A stretch of 33,684 nt of DNA from an uncultured Bacteroidales bacterium (lineage in GTDB: Bacteria; Bacteroidota; Bacteroidia; Bacteroidales; WCHB1-69), in the NCBI GenBank assembly GCA_905235135.1, contig CAJOKR010000044.1, positions 1 through 33,684 on the forward strand. The letters are read 5' to 3'. The stretch's first letter is position 1, and each line of letters starts with the position of its first letter. Under the pieces are notes generated by a model, which was given only the letters and a program-made list of their open reading frames with translations, was not told where the DNA came from and did no database searches. The translations under genes and the position numbers were made by a program. This document shows, in pieces, positions 1 to 7,772 of the stretch.

Positions 1-467
1 TTGTCGAACATGAAGAAGGCAGCCTTGTCATCGCCGACGCACTTCATCGCATCGATGAGTTCCTGGGCATTCTCCTCCTCCTCAACCTGCTCGGTCACAT
101 ACCATTGCAGGAAGATGGTGGTGGCATAGTCTTTCTCCTTGGTGGCCAGGGCATAGAGGTCGTGGATGAGACCGGTCACGACTTTCTCGTGCTTGAGGGT
201 CTCCTCGAACATGTCGAGCGGCGACTTCCACGAGGTCGGGAACTTGTCGATGGCTTTGAGTTCCACCCGGGCCTGTTGGCTTTCAAGGTAGTGGATGAAC
301 TTGAATGCGTGCTCCATTTCCTCATCGTACTGCTTGCGGAACCAGTGGGCGATGCCCTTGTATCCTTTGTTCGAAGCGTCCATGGACATGGCCAGGTAGA
401 GATAAGCGGACCACATTTCCGCGTTGATTTGGGCGTTGATAGCCTCTTGCATTTTCACACTAATCAT
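1..467 (-). CDS. ftnA: Ferritin, 3' end outside the window
   Basis: About 155 residues are visible, starting MISVKMQEAINAQINAEMW, and the gene runs off the left edge after AFFMFDK, so only a few residues are likely missing. Ferritins of this family form a 24-subunit shell in the cytoplasm, oxidise Fe(II) at a di-iron site and store Fe(III). The four-helix-bundle signature is visible: Glu in NAEMWSAYLYL (first helix), the DEEMEHA motif around residue 50 supplying further Glu and His ligands, and EQVEEEENA in the last long helix. The ATG at 465-467 is chosen because it directly precedes the conserved first helix. A TATCTTTG promoter element lies about 50 bases upstream. The gene stands alone here, separated by 437 bases from mcrC. 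Family assignment is firm; the symbol is by analogy with bacterial non-haem ferritins. Confidence 0.93.
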   Translation of the reverse strand, partial: MISVKMQEAINAQINAEMWSAYLYLAMSMDASNKGYKGIAHWFRKQYDEEMEHAFKFIHYLESQQARVELKAIDKFPTSWKSPLDMFEETLKHEKVVTGLIHDLYALATKEKDYATTIFLQWYVTEQVEEEENAQELIDAMKCVGDDKAAFFMFD

Positions 468-517
468 GATAATAATATTTAATTGTTTGACTGTAAATGA
501 ATTAATTTAGTAGTCTG

Positions 518-525
518 CAAAGATA
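518..525 (-). promoter_or_regulatory. Bacteroidota -7 promoter element for ferritin
   Basis: On the minus strand this reads TATCTTTG, an exact match to the TAnnTTTG -7 element used by the primary sigma factor of Bacteroidota. It lies about 50 bases upstream of the ferritin start. No convincing -33 TTTG partner was seen. Confidence 0.6.
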
Positions 526-640
526 TTCTTTTTTTGGTGACAGACCTCCTGTTGTGTAATTTTTTTTTAACTGAGCTGCATTATGGGAGGATTATTCAAG
601 TTGTGTAACTGTCGGTTTCACATCAATCGTTGTTTTGCTG

Positions 641-689
641 TTTTATTTTTCTGCAAAGACACAGAAATATCAATTGCAGAAAAATAAAA
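641..689. other. AT-rich inverted repeat between ferritin and mcrC
   Basis: The 437-base gap 468-904 contains no gene that I can support. It holds a perfect 15-bp inverted repeat, TTTTATTTTTCTGCA at 641-655 and its complement at 675-689, around a 19-base spacer. It could be a second terminator for mcrBC or an operator. The sequence alone does not decide. Confidence 0.5.
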
Positions 690-794
690 GCATACTTTTA
701 TATGTTAAAGTTTCTGGAACAACAATTTTTCTATAAATCAAATGCCTCGTACATTTGAGCGGCGTGGAGAGGTTTGGCGAGGGTTGGTGCGGTG

Positions 795-830
795 AAAAAA
801 AGTTCTATTCGCCGCATATTTGCGGAGAAT
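795..830 (-). terminator. Likely intrinsic terminator of mcrBC
   Basis: Read on the minus strand, a hairpin with CCGCA/TGCGG at its core and ATTC/GAAT flanks (807-830) is followed a few bases later by a run of seven T (795-801). It lies about 75 bases after the mcrC stop. The gap between stem and T-run makes it imperfect. Confidence 0.45.
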
Positions 831-904
831 AAGGTATCACCTTGCCAAATTGTTTTCTGGGGAGCTCGCACTACGAACTGAAAGGGGTATAAGGAAGCGC
901 CTTT

Positions 905-2206
905 TTATTTGTGTTCATTGTTGTAAACGGGCAACGGCACGCTGATTTTGTAGAAGTTACGGTAATGGGGGATCTTCTGACCTTGTTGTTCAAATAAAAT
1001 GTCTGACTCCGGCTTCAATTCATCGGTGTTACCTGGATAGAGGATAATGCAACGTGGAGAATAGTCCTCTGGCAAATTTGGCAACAGCCGATCATCTCGG
1101 GCGTTTCCGCTCAGTTCGCGAATATCATCTATATCGACCCAACCTTCTACATATTTGGGCTTGTATTTGGCATCTAAAATCAGGTTTTCCTCTCTGATGA
1201 CAAAATCGGCTACTTGTCTCCCATAAAAACCCGCTTCCTGGAACATTATTGGATTGATGCCCAGTTTCTGCAACCTGTGCAACACCCACATCTCATACAG
1301 CCGCGCCATATCAATCCAAAACGGCGGGGTGGAATGTTGTTCGGAACTCGCCTCGCGAATGGAGTAGTCGAAACGGCGCAGGATCATCTTCGCCACCCTT
1401 ATCGCCTCTTTATACCCTTTGAACAGCTTGTTGGAAGACAACTTCTGCACCTGATACGGTTCAATATCATCAGATATATGGCTGAATGAGGCCTTCAAAC
1501 GATTCAATCGCAATTGGAGGTCAGGGTATTGGGACTGTCTTTTCAGACTATCACATCTGTCGAGGATGCGCTCGGAAAAGAGCAGTGCCTTTTTCAACAA
1601 GCGGTTTTCAGGAATGTCGTCCGTATATTCCTGATATTGGCAGTACATTCGATCACTACGTTGCTGGAACACATTGGTCTTGAGGTGCTTGCCGAACAGA
1701 ATCCGTCCCTTGACCTTGGCTTTCAGATTCTCTTCATGAAGGAGATAGTCCTTCTTCAAGCCATGCTTCACCAATCGTTCCAACAGGGAGATAAAATGCA
1801 ACACCAACAGGGGTGTCAGTTGATTGAGTTCTTCGTGGGTTTCGATTTGAGGTTCATCGAACTGAATGCCGTAGCATTGGGCAAAATAGTTTGATTCTTT
1901 TTGCGTATCGATTTCCAAAGCCGACAAGAACATCTGAATGAAATCGATGTCTGGCACTTTCGGTGTAACCACCACGGCAAGTTCATCAGACACGAGCCAA
2001 GCAGCACCGATGTAGTAAGAGGCAATCCAGTTGGAAATCCCCAAATATTTTGGTTCCTTGAGAAAATCAGGTTCCTCGAATGTCAGCCCCAACCCGACGA
2101 GATATTCCATTTTATCGGAATAATCACGTCCGTTGCCCCAACCTCTCGGATTCACAAAAGGCTGATGCTCCTGCAATAGGATAATATCTTTCAGATTATC
2201 AATCAT
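905..2206 (-). CDS. mcrC: McrC, nuclease subunit of McrBC type IV restriction
   Basis: 433 residues, a normal length for McrC. McrC is the endonuclease partner of the McrB GTPase; the complex cuts DNA carrying modified cytosines. The C-terminal half carries the PD-(D/E)xK nuclease core: Asp334 in VADFVI and Asp345-Ala-Lys347 in LILDAKYK, so the catalytic residues look intact. The preceding region (MARLYEMWVL) matches the helical part usual in McrC. The start codon lies inside the last codons of mcrB (8-base overlap), so the two are translationally coupled and form one operon in the usual order mcrB-mcrC. GC content is lower than that of neighbouring housekeeping genes such as glyA, in line with a horizontally acquired defence module. 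Confidence 0.93.
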   Translation of the reverse strand: MIDNLKDIILLQEHQPFVNPRGWGNGRDYSDKMEYLVGLGLTFEEPDFLKEPKYLGISNWIASYYIGAAWLVSDELAVVVTPKVPDIDFIQMFLSALEIDTQKESNYFAQCYGIQFDEPQIETHEELNQLTPLLVLHFISLLERLVKHGLKKDYLLHEENLKAKVKGRILFGKHLKTNVFQQRSDRMYCQYQEYTDDIPENRLLKKALLFSERILDRCDSLKRQSQYPDLQLRLNRLKASFSHISDDIEPYQVQKLSSNKLFKGYKEAIRVAKMILRRFDYSIREASSEQHSTPPFWIDMARLYEMWVLHRLQKLGINPIMFQEAGFYGRQVADFVIREENLILDAKYKPKYVEGWVDIDDIRELSGNARDDRLLPNLPEDYSPRCIILYPGNTDELKPESDILFEQQGQKIPHYRNFYKISVPLPVYNNEHK

Positions 2207-4922
2207 TTATGTCAACAAAATCAGCAACAGTCATATCCGAATTGATTGGTTTCGCATTGATGATGCCGTCTTTGATGTATTCGTTCAGCAGCGGCAGGAT
2301 TTCATACTGCCATTTCAGCTCCAGCTCGTATTCGTCTTTGGCGAAGAAATAGCTGTGCCCTACCATCAGATCCTCGAAATCCATATCAATCTTGTGCTTC
2401 TTGATGAAGGACTCCACGGCATCGAACAATGTAACAGCCTCTGGTATAGAATTTTGCTCGACCAATTTCCTGTCTGCCTTCAATGTGGCGAACGCGAACC
2501 GGCGGCGCACAGCATAATCTATATTGCCCACGCTGCGGTCGGTGGTGTTCATGGTGCCGATGATGTATAAGTTTGACGGCACCCCGAACGACTCTTTCGA
2601 GTAGGGCAGCGTAACCCTTATCGGATGGTCGCCCCCGATACGTTTGTCCGCCTCCAACAACGTAATCAGCTCCCCGAAAATCTTCGACACGTTGCCGCGG
2701 TTGATTTCGTCGATGATGAGGACATAGTTGTTGTTATACTCAACACAATATGTTTCCTCTTCTGTCACTGCAAATTCATCCTGCTGTGAAAAATCGTCCT
2801 GAAGGGCTTCATTTATCTCAGTAGAAATCGAAGGCAATAAAACAACTTGTTTTGCTCTTTTAAGCATCTCTTGCAATATTGCCCCATAGTTTATATAGTC
2901 CACTGTATTTGTCTGCTTATTTGTCAAATCTGAAATCAAAGTAAAGAATTCATCTCTTCCGTAATCTGAAATATCAAACTCATTCTTCTCCAAAAAATAA
3001 TCATAATACAATTTTAGATTGTCTTTGTTGATGGGTTTCGGACGTGTTTCTCCAAAATAAATATTGCGAAATTCGTATTTAACAGGCACCATACTTCGCC
3101 TAAAAGGCAAGACTCTAATCTTTTGCTTTTTAATATCTTCTTCAACCGATTTATAAACATTGTTAAAGTCTGTATCATCAAGGTTGTATTTGACTTTTGA
3201 AGAATCGGTCTTTGTCTCAACATTTTGTGAAATCGACTTATTTAAGTAATGCTCACGAATATATTGTCCAACAGCTGGTTCATAAGATTGATGTCTATAA
3301 TCATACTCTCCTGCTCTCACAGATTTCATTCTTATTGGATACGACCTTCCGTCACCTTTCACATATAAACTCCCTCCTTCCTTATAAACCAGAAACATTT
3401 TCGACGGATTACGAACACTTGGAATATATATTCCTTCTTTGGGGATATCTTTCAGAAAAGAATTGATAGCTTCGTCAATGTCATTGTGTACTGCTTGACT
3501 AACTGATACTCGATTCTCCTCCTTGATAAAATGAGATCCCCTATTTAAGTGAGATTGTCCTTCTTCACATATCTTCTTGAAAATCCCGTCCTCAACTTCA
3601 TAAGAAACCGTACCATTTTCTGTCTTAGGTTTTATCCCTTCCACAAAGTCTTCATAATCCATGGATTGGTGGAAAGTGACAAAGCCTATTCTTCCTTCTT
3701 TTTGGAGTTCTTCGTATCGACACATCACTTCTCCGTGGTCCTCCGGGATTTGTTCGCCGCAGATAGCTAACGCCAACGCTGCTGTATTATAGGTTTTTCC
3801 CGTGCCAGGCGCACCTTGGAGGATGATGTTTTTCTTGAGGCGAAGGATGTTGGTGTATTTTTGGATTTCTTCAGGTATCATATTAAGTTCACTTTTTGAA
3901 TCATTCTTTGATTTACTTGTTTCCATTTTCATCATATCTTTCATTTGCCAAAGTATATTTTGTGCAGTCAACAAATCACTCTGTACCAGACCATTAGTCT
4001 CTGTTAAAAATTTGTCCATCAACTCAACGTCTTGTTGTATCGTTTGCACAAACGGCTCAAGTAATTTCAAGTAATGTGAGTATTTTAACCCTGTTTTTTT
4101 GGTCTGGTCACCGATATAATTGCTGTAGTTCTGATAGAGCTCATCTTTGTAAAAGGTGTATTTCTCCGGATTCCAACAAGTTAGAAAAGCAGCTGCAGTG
4201 CGTTCATCATTAGCTTTCACATTGAACTTGTCACCACACAAATCTGCCATTCCATTCTTAAAATCAGACAGTCTGACTGATAATGGAACGTCCTCATTTT
4301 TTAACGATGCAAAATTATCTGCAAGCTGCTGAGGTTTCTCCTTCGACAAATACGTTAATACTTGATTAACCCGTGGAACATCCACAATGTTCTTTGTCTT
4401 GAACTTTTGTATGATGTCCAACTCCGATTTTCCGACACATTCCGTAATAAGCTGCCACTTATAGAGTTCGTCGGCTCCTCTATTATCTAATGGAACAGAC
4501 AAATAAGCCTCTTTATAGCGTTTAAGCAAATCAAGAATCAGCCAATCTTTTATCGCCTCCGCCAATTCATCGCGTAAAGTCCATTCATAATGTCCGTCAG
4601 ACAAAAGCCGTCCTTCTTTCATCGGAACAGGCCAGAAAGTCTGCTTGCCATCAGAACTTATCACATTTATATTAAGCTTCTTGCCGACACGTTTGGCAAA
4701 AGCGGTAATCATAGCGTTAACAGATTGCGGAGATCCTTCCTCGGTAACACCCTTACATGTGCTTTTATGTTCCGGAGAACGGAAAAACTTCAGCAATGAG
4801 TCCATCACCTTACCTACAATTACGGAATCCTGCAAGAGCTCAAACCACTGTTCTTTGGATATTCCCACATCACAGCTTGAATAGCCGTCCTCTCGACTGA
4901 TCAGGTTGATTGTTGCTGCCAT
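2199..4922 (-). CDS. mcrB: McrB, AAA+ GTPase of McrBC type IV restriction
   Basis: 907 residues. The AAA+ module is clear: Walker A GAPGTGKT at residues 370-377, Walker B with Asp738-Glu739 in VLIIDEINRGN (the NRGN extension is typical of McrB), and the sensor region GTMNTTDRSVGNIDYAVRRR with conserved arginines near residue 810. McrB hexamers hydrolyse GTP to drive translocation before McrC cuts. The first ~345 residues form a long N-terminal part that should hold the modified-base recognition domain; I do not recognise its family. A long insertion lies between Walker A and B (roughly residues 430-725). E. coli McrB is about half this size, so target specificity may differ. It is first gene of the operon, with promoter element TATCTTTG 33 bases upstream, and overlaps mcrC by 8 bases. 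No frame break was seen; it looks functional. Confidence 0.93.
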   Translation of the reverse strand: MAATINLISREDGYSSCDVGISKEQWFELLQDSVIVGKVMDSLLKFFRSPEHKSTCKGVTEEGSPQSVNAMITAFAKRVGKKLNINVISSDGKQTFWPVPMKEGRLLSDGHYEWTLRDELAEAIKDWLILDLLKRYKEAYLSVPLDNRGADELYKWQLITECVGKSELDIIQKFKTKNIVDVPRVNQVLTYLSKEKPQQLADNFASLKNEDVPLSVRLSDFKNGMADLCGDKFNVKANDERTAAAFLTCWNPEKYTFYKDELYQNYSNYIGDQTKKTGLKYSHYLKLLEPFVQTIQQDVELMDKFLTETNGLVQSDLLTAQNILWQMKDMMKMETSKSKNDSKSELNMIPEEIQKYTNILRLKKNIILQGAPGTGKTYNTAALALAICGEQIPEDHGEVMCRYEELQKEGRIGFVTFHQSMDYEDFVEGIKPKTENGTVSYEVEDGIFKKICEEGQSHLNRGSHFIKEENRVSVSQAVHNDIDEAINSFLKDIPKEGIYIPSVRNPSKMFLVYKEGGSLYVKGDGRSYPIRMKSVRAGEYDYRHQSYEPAVGQYIREHYLNKSISQNVETKTDSSKVKYNLDDTDFNNVYKSVEEDIKKQKIRVLPFRRSMVPVKYEFRNIYFGETRPKPINKDNLKLYYDYFLEKNEFDISDYGRDEFFTLISDLTNKQTNTVDYINYGAILQEMLKRAKQVVLLPSISTEINEALQDDFSQQDEFAVTEEETYCVEYNNNYVLIIDEINRGNVSKIFGELITLLEADKRIGGDHPIRVTLPYSKESFGVPSNLYIIGTMNTTDRSVGNIDYAVRRRFAFATLKADRKLVEQNSIPEAVTLFDAVESFIKKHKIDMDFEDLMVGHSYFFAKDEYELELKWQYEILPLLNEYIKDGIINAKPINSDMTVADFVDIND

Positions 4923-4954
4923 TATTCTTTATCTATATGTCAATATTTTCGCGG

Positions 4955-4962
4955 CAAAGATA
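4955..4962 (-). promoter_or_regulatory. -7 promoter element for mcrBC
   Basis: TATCTTTG on the minus strand, 33 bases upstream of the mcrB ATG. It sits just after the stop codon of the small ORF at 4970-5173, so mcrBC can be transcribed independently of it. Confidence 0.6.
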
Positions 4963-4969
4963 CGATTAT

Positions 4970-5173
4970 TTAAGAAAACTCTTTTGCTGCCTTGTATGCT
5001 TTGGAAACCTTGAGAATGTCGTGGATTTTCAACAACGCAATGGCTATGGTGATAAACATAGTTTTCCCCATCCCATACTCATCAACGCACCATCTCCAAA
5101 ACACCTCCACGAAAACGTAAGGTGCAGCTGCGCACAGCAACATGGTGATCATATATGAGGAAGCTTTTTCCAA
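4970..5173 (-). CDS. Small hypothetical membrane protein
   Basis: 67 codons beginning at a TTG preceded by AGGAG at a good distance; the first in-frame ATG is seven codons later. The product has two hydrophobic stretches (YMITMLLCAAAPYVFVEVF and MFITIAIALL) separated by a short charged loop, then a basic-amphipathic tail, which suggests a two-pass inner-membrane protein. I recognise no family. The frame is open for about 16 codons upstream of the TTG, so it may also be the 3' fragment of a lost longer gene. It sits between mcrB and a dead restriction gene, so a role in defence is possible but unsupported. It would need a transcript or homologues to be accepted. Confidence 0.35.
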   Translation of the reverse strand: MEKASSYMITMLLCAAAPYVFVEVFWRWCVDEYGMGKTMFITIAIALLKIHDILKVSKAYKAAKEFS

Positions 5174-5220
5174 TGCTCCTAATAACTTGTTATTTGTTCG
5201 TTTGTAGTAAAAACACAGCT

Positions 5221-5279
5221 ATTCCTGCAGCTATCTTGCGGCAGGAATGCCACTGCTCCTATTTCACGCGGCAAAATTA
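5221..5279 (-). promoter_or_regulatory. Candidate promoter and hairpin upstream of the small membrane ORF
   Basis: 5272-5279 reads TAATTTTG on the minus strand, matching TAnnTTTG. Just downstream on that strand is a hairpin with perfect 8-bp arms (ATTCCTGC at 5221-5228 with GCAGGAAT at 5241-5248). The hairpin could end transcription from the pseudogene or act as a 5' leader structure; it has no T-run. Confidence 0.35.
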
Positions 5280-5550
5280 CAACCCGACTGCGCCAAAAAA
5301 CGGACCTATGGTAAGAAAGTTTTCATTCTTCATTGCTTCTCTGTCAGTTTTTGGTACATTTTGAAAAGTTCGGCGACAATCTCGCTCTCCGACAGTTTCG
5401 GATCGAAACCGTATGCTTGCATTACGGCTTTGTCGTTTTCGCGATGGGCTTTGCGTAAATCGGCTGGCATGAACGTATCATCATAAAGGTCGGCCAATGT
5501 GCTGTCGTGATACTTTGCGCGGGTGTCGAGAATTCCCTGGGCGGTTTGCT

Positions 5551-5610
5551 CAATGGAGGCAACCGCGTCTCGCAGTTGCTGCGACTGCGAGGACGCAGTC
5601 GCCTCCATTG
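5551..5610 (-). repeat. 60-bp palindromic element (family P60), copy A, inside a reading frame
   Basis: Sixty bases bounded by CAATGGAG and CTCCATTG. Read on the minus strand it folds into a closing stem plus two hairpins: GCGACTGCG-TCCT-CGCAGTCGC and GCAACTGCG-AGA-CGCGGTTGC. It is exactly 20 codons and is read through by the type IIL gene as MEATASSQSQQLRDAVAS, immediately after the family-conserved YNNFPWP. Its partner copy is at 7856-7911; all nine core differences between the copies keep base pairing. Confidence 0.8.
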
Positions 5611-6780
5611 GCCATGGGAAATTGTTGTAAACGATATCCTTGGAATATCGATAATCGCTCTTTAAGCGGCCGCAAATCATCTTTACCCAAGCCATGTGAA
5701 CAAAACTCGTCAGCACTCCAAACTCATATAACTCTGCATCAGGAAGAATAAGAACAGAATTAGTAGGAATAGTATCATAGTCTAAAAAACCAATCGGAAT
5801 ATATTTCCTGCTTTCTGACGAAGTGGCAGGAATGATAATGTACCTTTCCGGATTCTTCAACTCCCTAAACAATGTTGGAGTGTCCGCAAGCTTCTGTCTG
5901 TCTGGGGCTCCTTTCAGCCTGTCTTGCTTGCACAAGGTTACACGTTTGTTGACTTCGGGAAGCTTTCGTAGTTCAGCAGGACTCGCACCTACGAGCCATA
6001 AGCACCACCTTTTCTTATTGTTGATAAACTCCTCAGCTCCTGTTAGTTTCTTTATGAATTTGGCAGCCGATGGTTCTTTGCTATAAACTCCTCATATTCA
6101 TCCGCTTCTATGATGAGATGACCTCCATCCGCCGGACGATTACCCGTGGTCATAAAAGGCACATCGCAAATCGGTTTGTTCCGGCTCTCTATCCAAACAT
6201 TTTCAGCATCAATCAGATAAGGATTGATATTCGAGGCTCCAACAGTCTCCGAATCATTGATAAAGATACGTTTGGGTTTAGTTTCCGATTTGGCGGAAGA
6301 AAAACCGACAATCACACAATGCACATGCGCTTTCTGCTCCGATTCGCTATCCCATCGGAATGTCCTGTACGCGAAGTCGATATGGATTCCGAACCGCTCG
6401 AACAGGGGCTTCCAAACTGCCGACACCTGCTCGCCTTGCGTGATGCTGTTGGTGGAAACAAAGGCGCATTTGGTGCGTTCGTTTTGAATGAGTTGCGCCG
6501 CCTTGAAATACCAGTTGGCCACATAGTCAATTTTCCCTGCCGATTTATACGGTTTTCCATTGTCATCAACGTAAATAGCCAGCGTGTCCTCCTTTTGTTC
6601 CTTACTTTGGAGGGAATATCCCACAAACGGCCCTTTCTCCGGGTCTCAGGGTTCAGAGTCGACTCAAACAACGACCCGAAAATCGTCGGGGAAATCTCGT
6701 TCCAGTCGAAATCGGCACTCGCCTTCTGCAACAAAAGTTGTTTGATTTCTTCGGTGAAATTGGGGATTTCTATATCGGGT

Positions 6781-6810
6781 TGTAGAGACGCACGGCCGTG
6801 CGTCTCTACG
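6781..6810 (-). repeat. 30-bp palindromic element (family P30) inside a reading frame
   Basis: A perfect 28-bp palindrome at 6782-6809, each half GTAGAGACGCACGG, within a 30-base unit. It is ten codons and is translated in the type IIL gene as VETHGRASLQ, next to the conserved FPYVNGGLF motif. Confidence 0.85.
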
Positions 6811-7281
6811 GTGGTTTTCCCGAACAAACCTCCGTTTACGTATGGGAATTGCGCCAGCACGGGATCCGTATAAGGATCACGGAATTCCGAAGGCGTATTA
6901 AGAATGCCAAACAGTTCAATCAATGCCCGACGAATATGGTTGGCGGGGAAGGCAGCCAAATAATCGTGGAAGGCCGTCTTGTTTCCAAACAGTCCGGCAT
7001 CTTCGGCGTAGAGGCAAAACACCAACCTAACACAGAGCACGTTAAGCGAGTGCAGGGTTTCGGCACTCGTCTTGTCCACGTACTGCTCTAACAGCGCGTC
7101 ATAGATGCGCCCGACCAGCTCGCAAGCCTTCACACTGACCTCCAACTCCCGGTCAATCCAAAATTTCTGAGCCTCGCCTTTCTCGTAGCCGTGGCCCTGC
7201 CAATTCTCAACAAACTTCTTTGCCGCTTTTGCTTGTTTTGCTGATGTTTTCATTGTTTTGATGTATTAAAAAACCAGATGG

Positions 7282-7289
7282 CAAAAGTA
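7282..7289 (-). promoter_or_regulatory. -7 promoter element for the type IIL pseudogene
   Basis: TACTTTTG on the minus strand, about 30 bases upstream of the ATG at 7253. The promoter of the dead gene appears preserved. Confidence 0.5.
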
Positions 7290-7343
7290 GTAATTTTTTT
7301 ACAACTTTTCAAGATTATTAAAAGGTAATATTTAACAGAGCAC

Positions 7344-7371
7344 GTAGAGTCACAAAATTTTGCGTCTCCAC
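7344..7371. repeat. Degenerate P30 palindromic element
   Basis: Begins GTAGAGTCACAAAA and ends TTTTGCGTCTCCAC. It matches the P30 consensus (GTAGAGACGC ... GCGTCTCTAC) with a few substitutions that disturb the outer pairing, so it looks like an older copy. Confidence 0.6.
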
Positions 7372-7372
7372 A

Positions 7373-7457
7373 CCCAAGTACTTCCCAAGTAGTTCCCAAG
7401 TACTACCCAAGTACTTGGCAAGTCAAAGTGCTTGCCTGGACTTGCCAAGTACTTGGG
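7373..7457. repeat. 11-bp tandem repeat and 18-bp inverted repeat
   Basis: Four head-to-tail units of CCCAAGTACTT (7373-7416; units two and three each carry one change). The last unit also starts a perfect 18-bp inverted repeat, CCCAAGTACTTGGCAAGT at 7406-7423 with its complement at 7440-7457 and a 16-base loop. The unit itself contains the palindrome AAGTACTT. The array is flanked on both sides by P30 elements. No gene is present here. Confidence 0.8.
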
Positions 7458-7468
7458 TGTGCCTTGCC

Positions 7469-7498
7469 TGTAGAGACGCAATGCATTGCGTCTCTACA
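7469..7498. repeat. P30 palindromic element, intergenic, perfect
   Basis: A perfect 30-bp palindrome with half TGTAGAGACGCAATG. It has the same ends as the coding copies but a different centre, with the changes in both halves so that symmetry is kept. Confidence 0.85.
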
Positions 7499-7557
7499 AT
7501 AAGTGAGTTTTCGCCACAGACGACAACCTTAAAAATCGTTAAAAATGCGTTTGCCTC

Positions 7558-7589
7558 TTGACAAAGCCTCTTTTTTTTGTGTATATTTG
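7558..7589 (+). promoter_or_regulatory. Strong orphan promoter reading into an intergenic region
   Basis: TTGACA at 7558-7563 and TATATTTG at 7582-7589, 18 bases apart, the best two-part Bacteroidota promoter in the window. No plus-strand protein gene follows until hemW at 9027, and DUF1294 and ogt lie antisense in between. The layout promoter, ~100 bases, boxA resembles a stable-RNA leader. Confidence 0.6.
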
Positions 7590-7688
7590 CAAAACTTTTG
7601 GCGCTTGCGGTGCGTATGTTGTGACTGAAATCCAATTAGTTGCCGCAGACCCAAAAAATTGAAATCCGTCTTTGTGCGGGCTTCAGAC

Positions 7689-7703
7689 GTTCTTTGACAT
7701 ATT
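7689..7703 (+). promoter_or_regulatory. boxA-like antitermination signal
   Basis: GTTCTTTGACATATT matches the bacterial boxA core (TCTTTGAnA) bound by NusB/NusE. It lies about 100 bases after the orphan promoter. boxA is known in rRNA leaders and in some CRISPR leaders; neither rRNA nor an array follows here. Assignment is by motif only. Confidence 0.45.
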
Positions 7704-7772
7704 GTTTAGTAATTTAAATATCGCATGCTCTTTTTCGTTGCAGCAGTTGGCATATTTTCGTGATTTTCCGTA

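Larger units (their letters stand above)
5330..7253 (-). pseudogene. Decayed MmeI-like type IIL restriction-modification gene
   Basis: Three collinear pieces of one protein are visible. Piece 1 (7253 to about 6625) starts KTSAKQAKAAKKFVENWQG, passes RLVFCLYAEDAGLFG and FPYVNGGLF, and ends FGSLFESTLNPETRRKG. Piece 2 (about 6640-6080) resumes with PFVGYSLQSKEQK and contains FVSTNSITQGEQV and FAYRTFRWDSE. Piece 3 (about 6080-5330) includes FINNKKRWCLWL, KLADTPTLF, YIPIGFL and VYNNFPWP. These are the domains of MmeI-family enzymes (nuclease, helical spacer, methylase, target recognition, C-terminal). By comparison with the remembered family, the N-terminal nuclease is missing between QKFW and LEVSVKA, and methylase motif I plus the NP of the NPPF motif are missing at the RRKG/PFVGY junction. 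One base is lost near 6076. Both catalytic centres are gone, so the gene should be dead. Two palindromic elements lie in frame within it. Confidence 0.85.

Noticed and set aside
7618-7665. Single CRISPR-repeat-like stretch beginning GTTGTGACTGAAATCC before the boxA leader
   Set aside because: It faintly resembles type II-C repeats of Bacteroidota that start GTTGTGA, but it occurs once, is not followed by spacers or a second repeat, and no cas gene is present.
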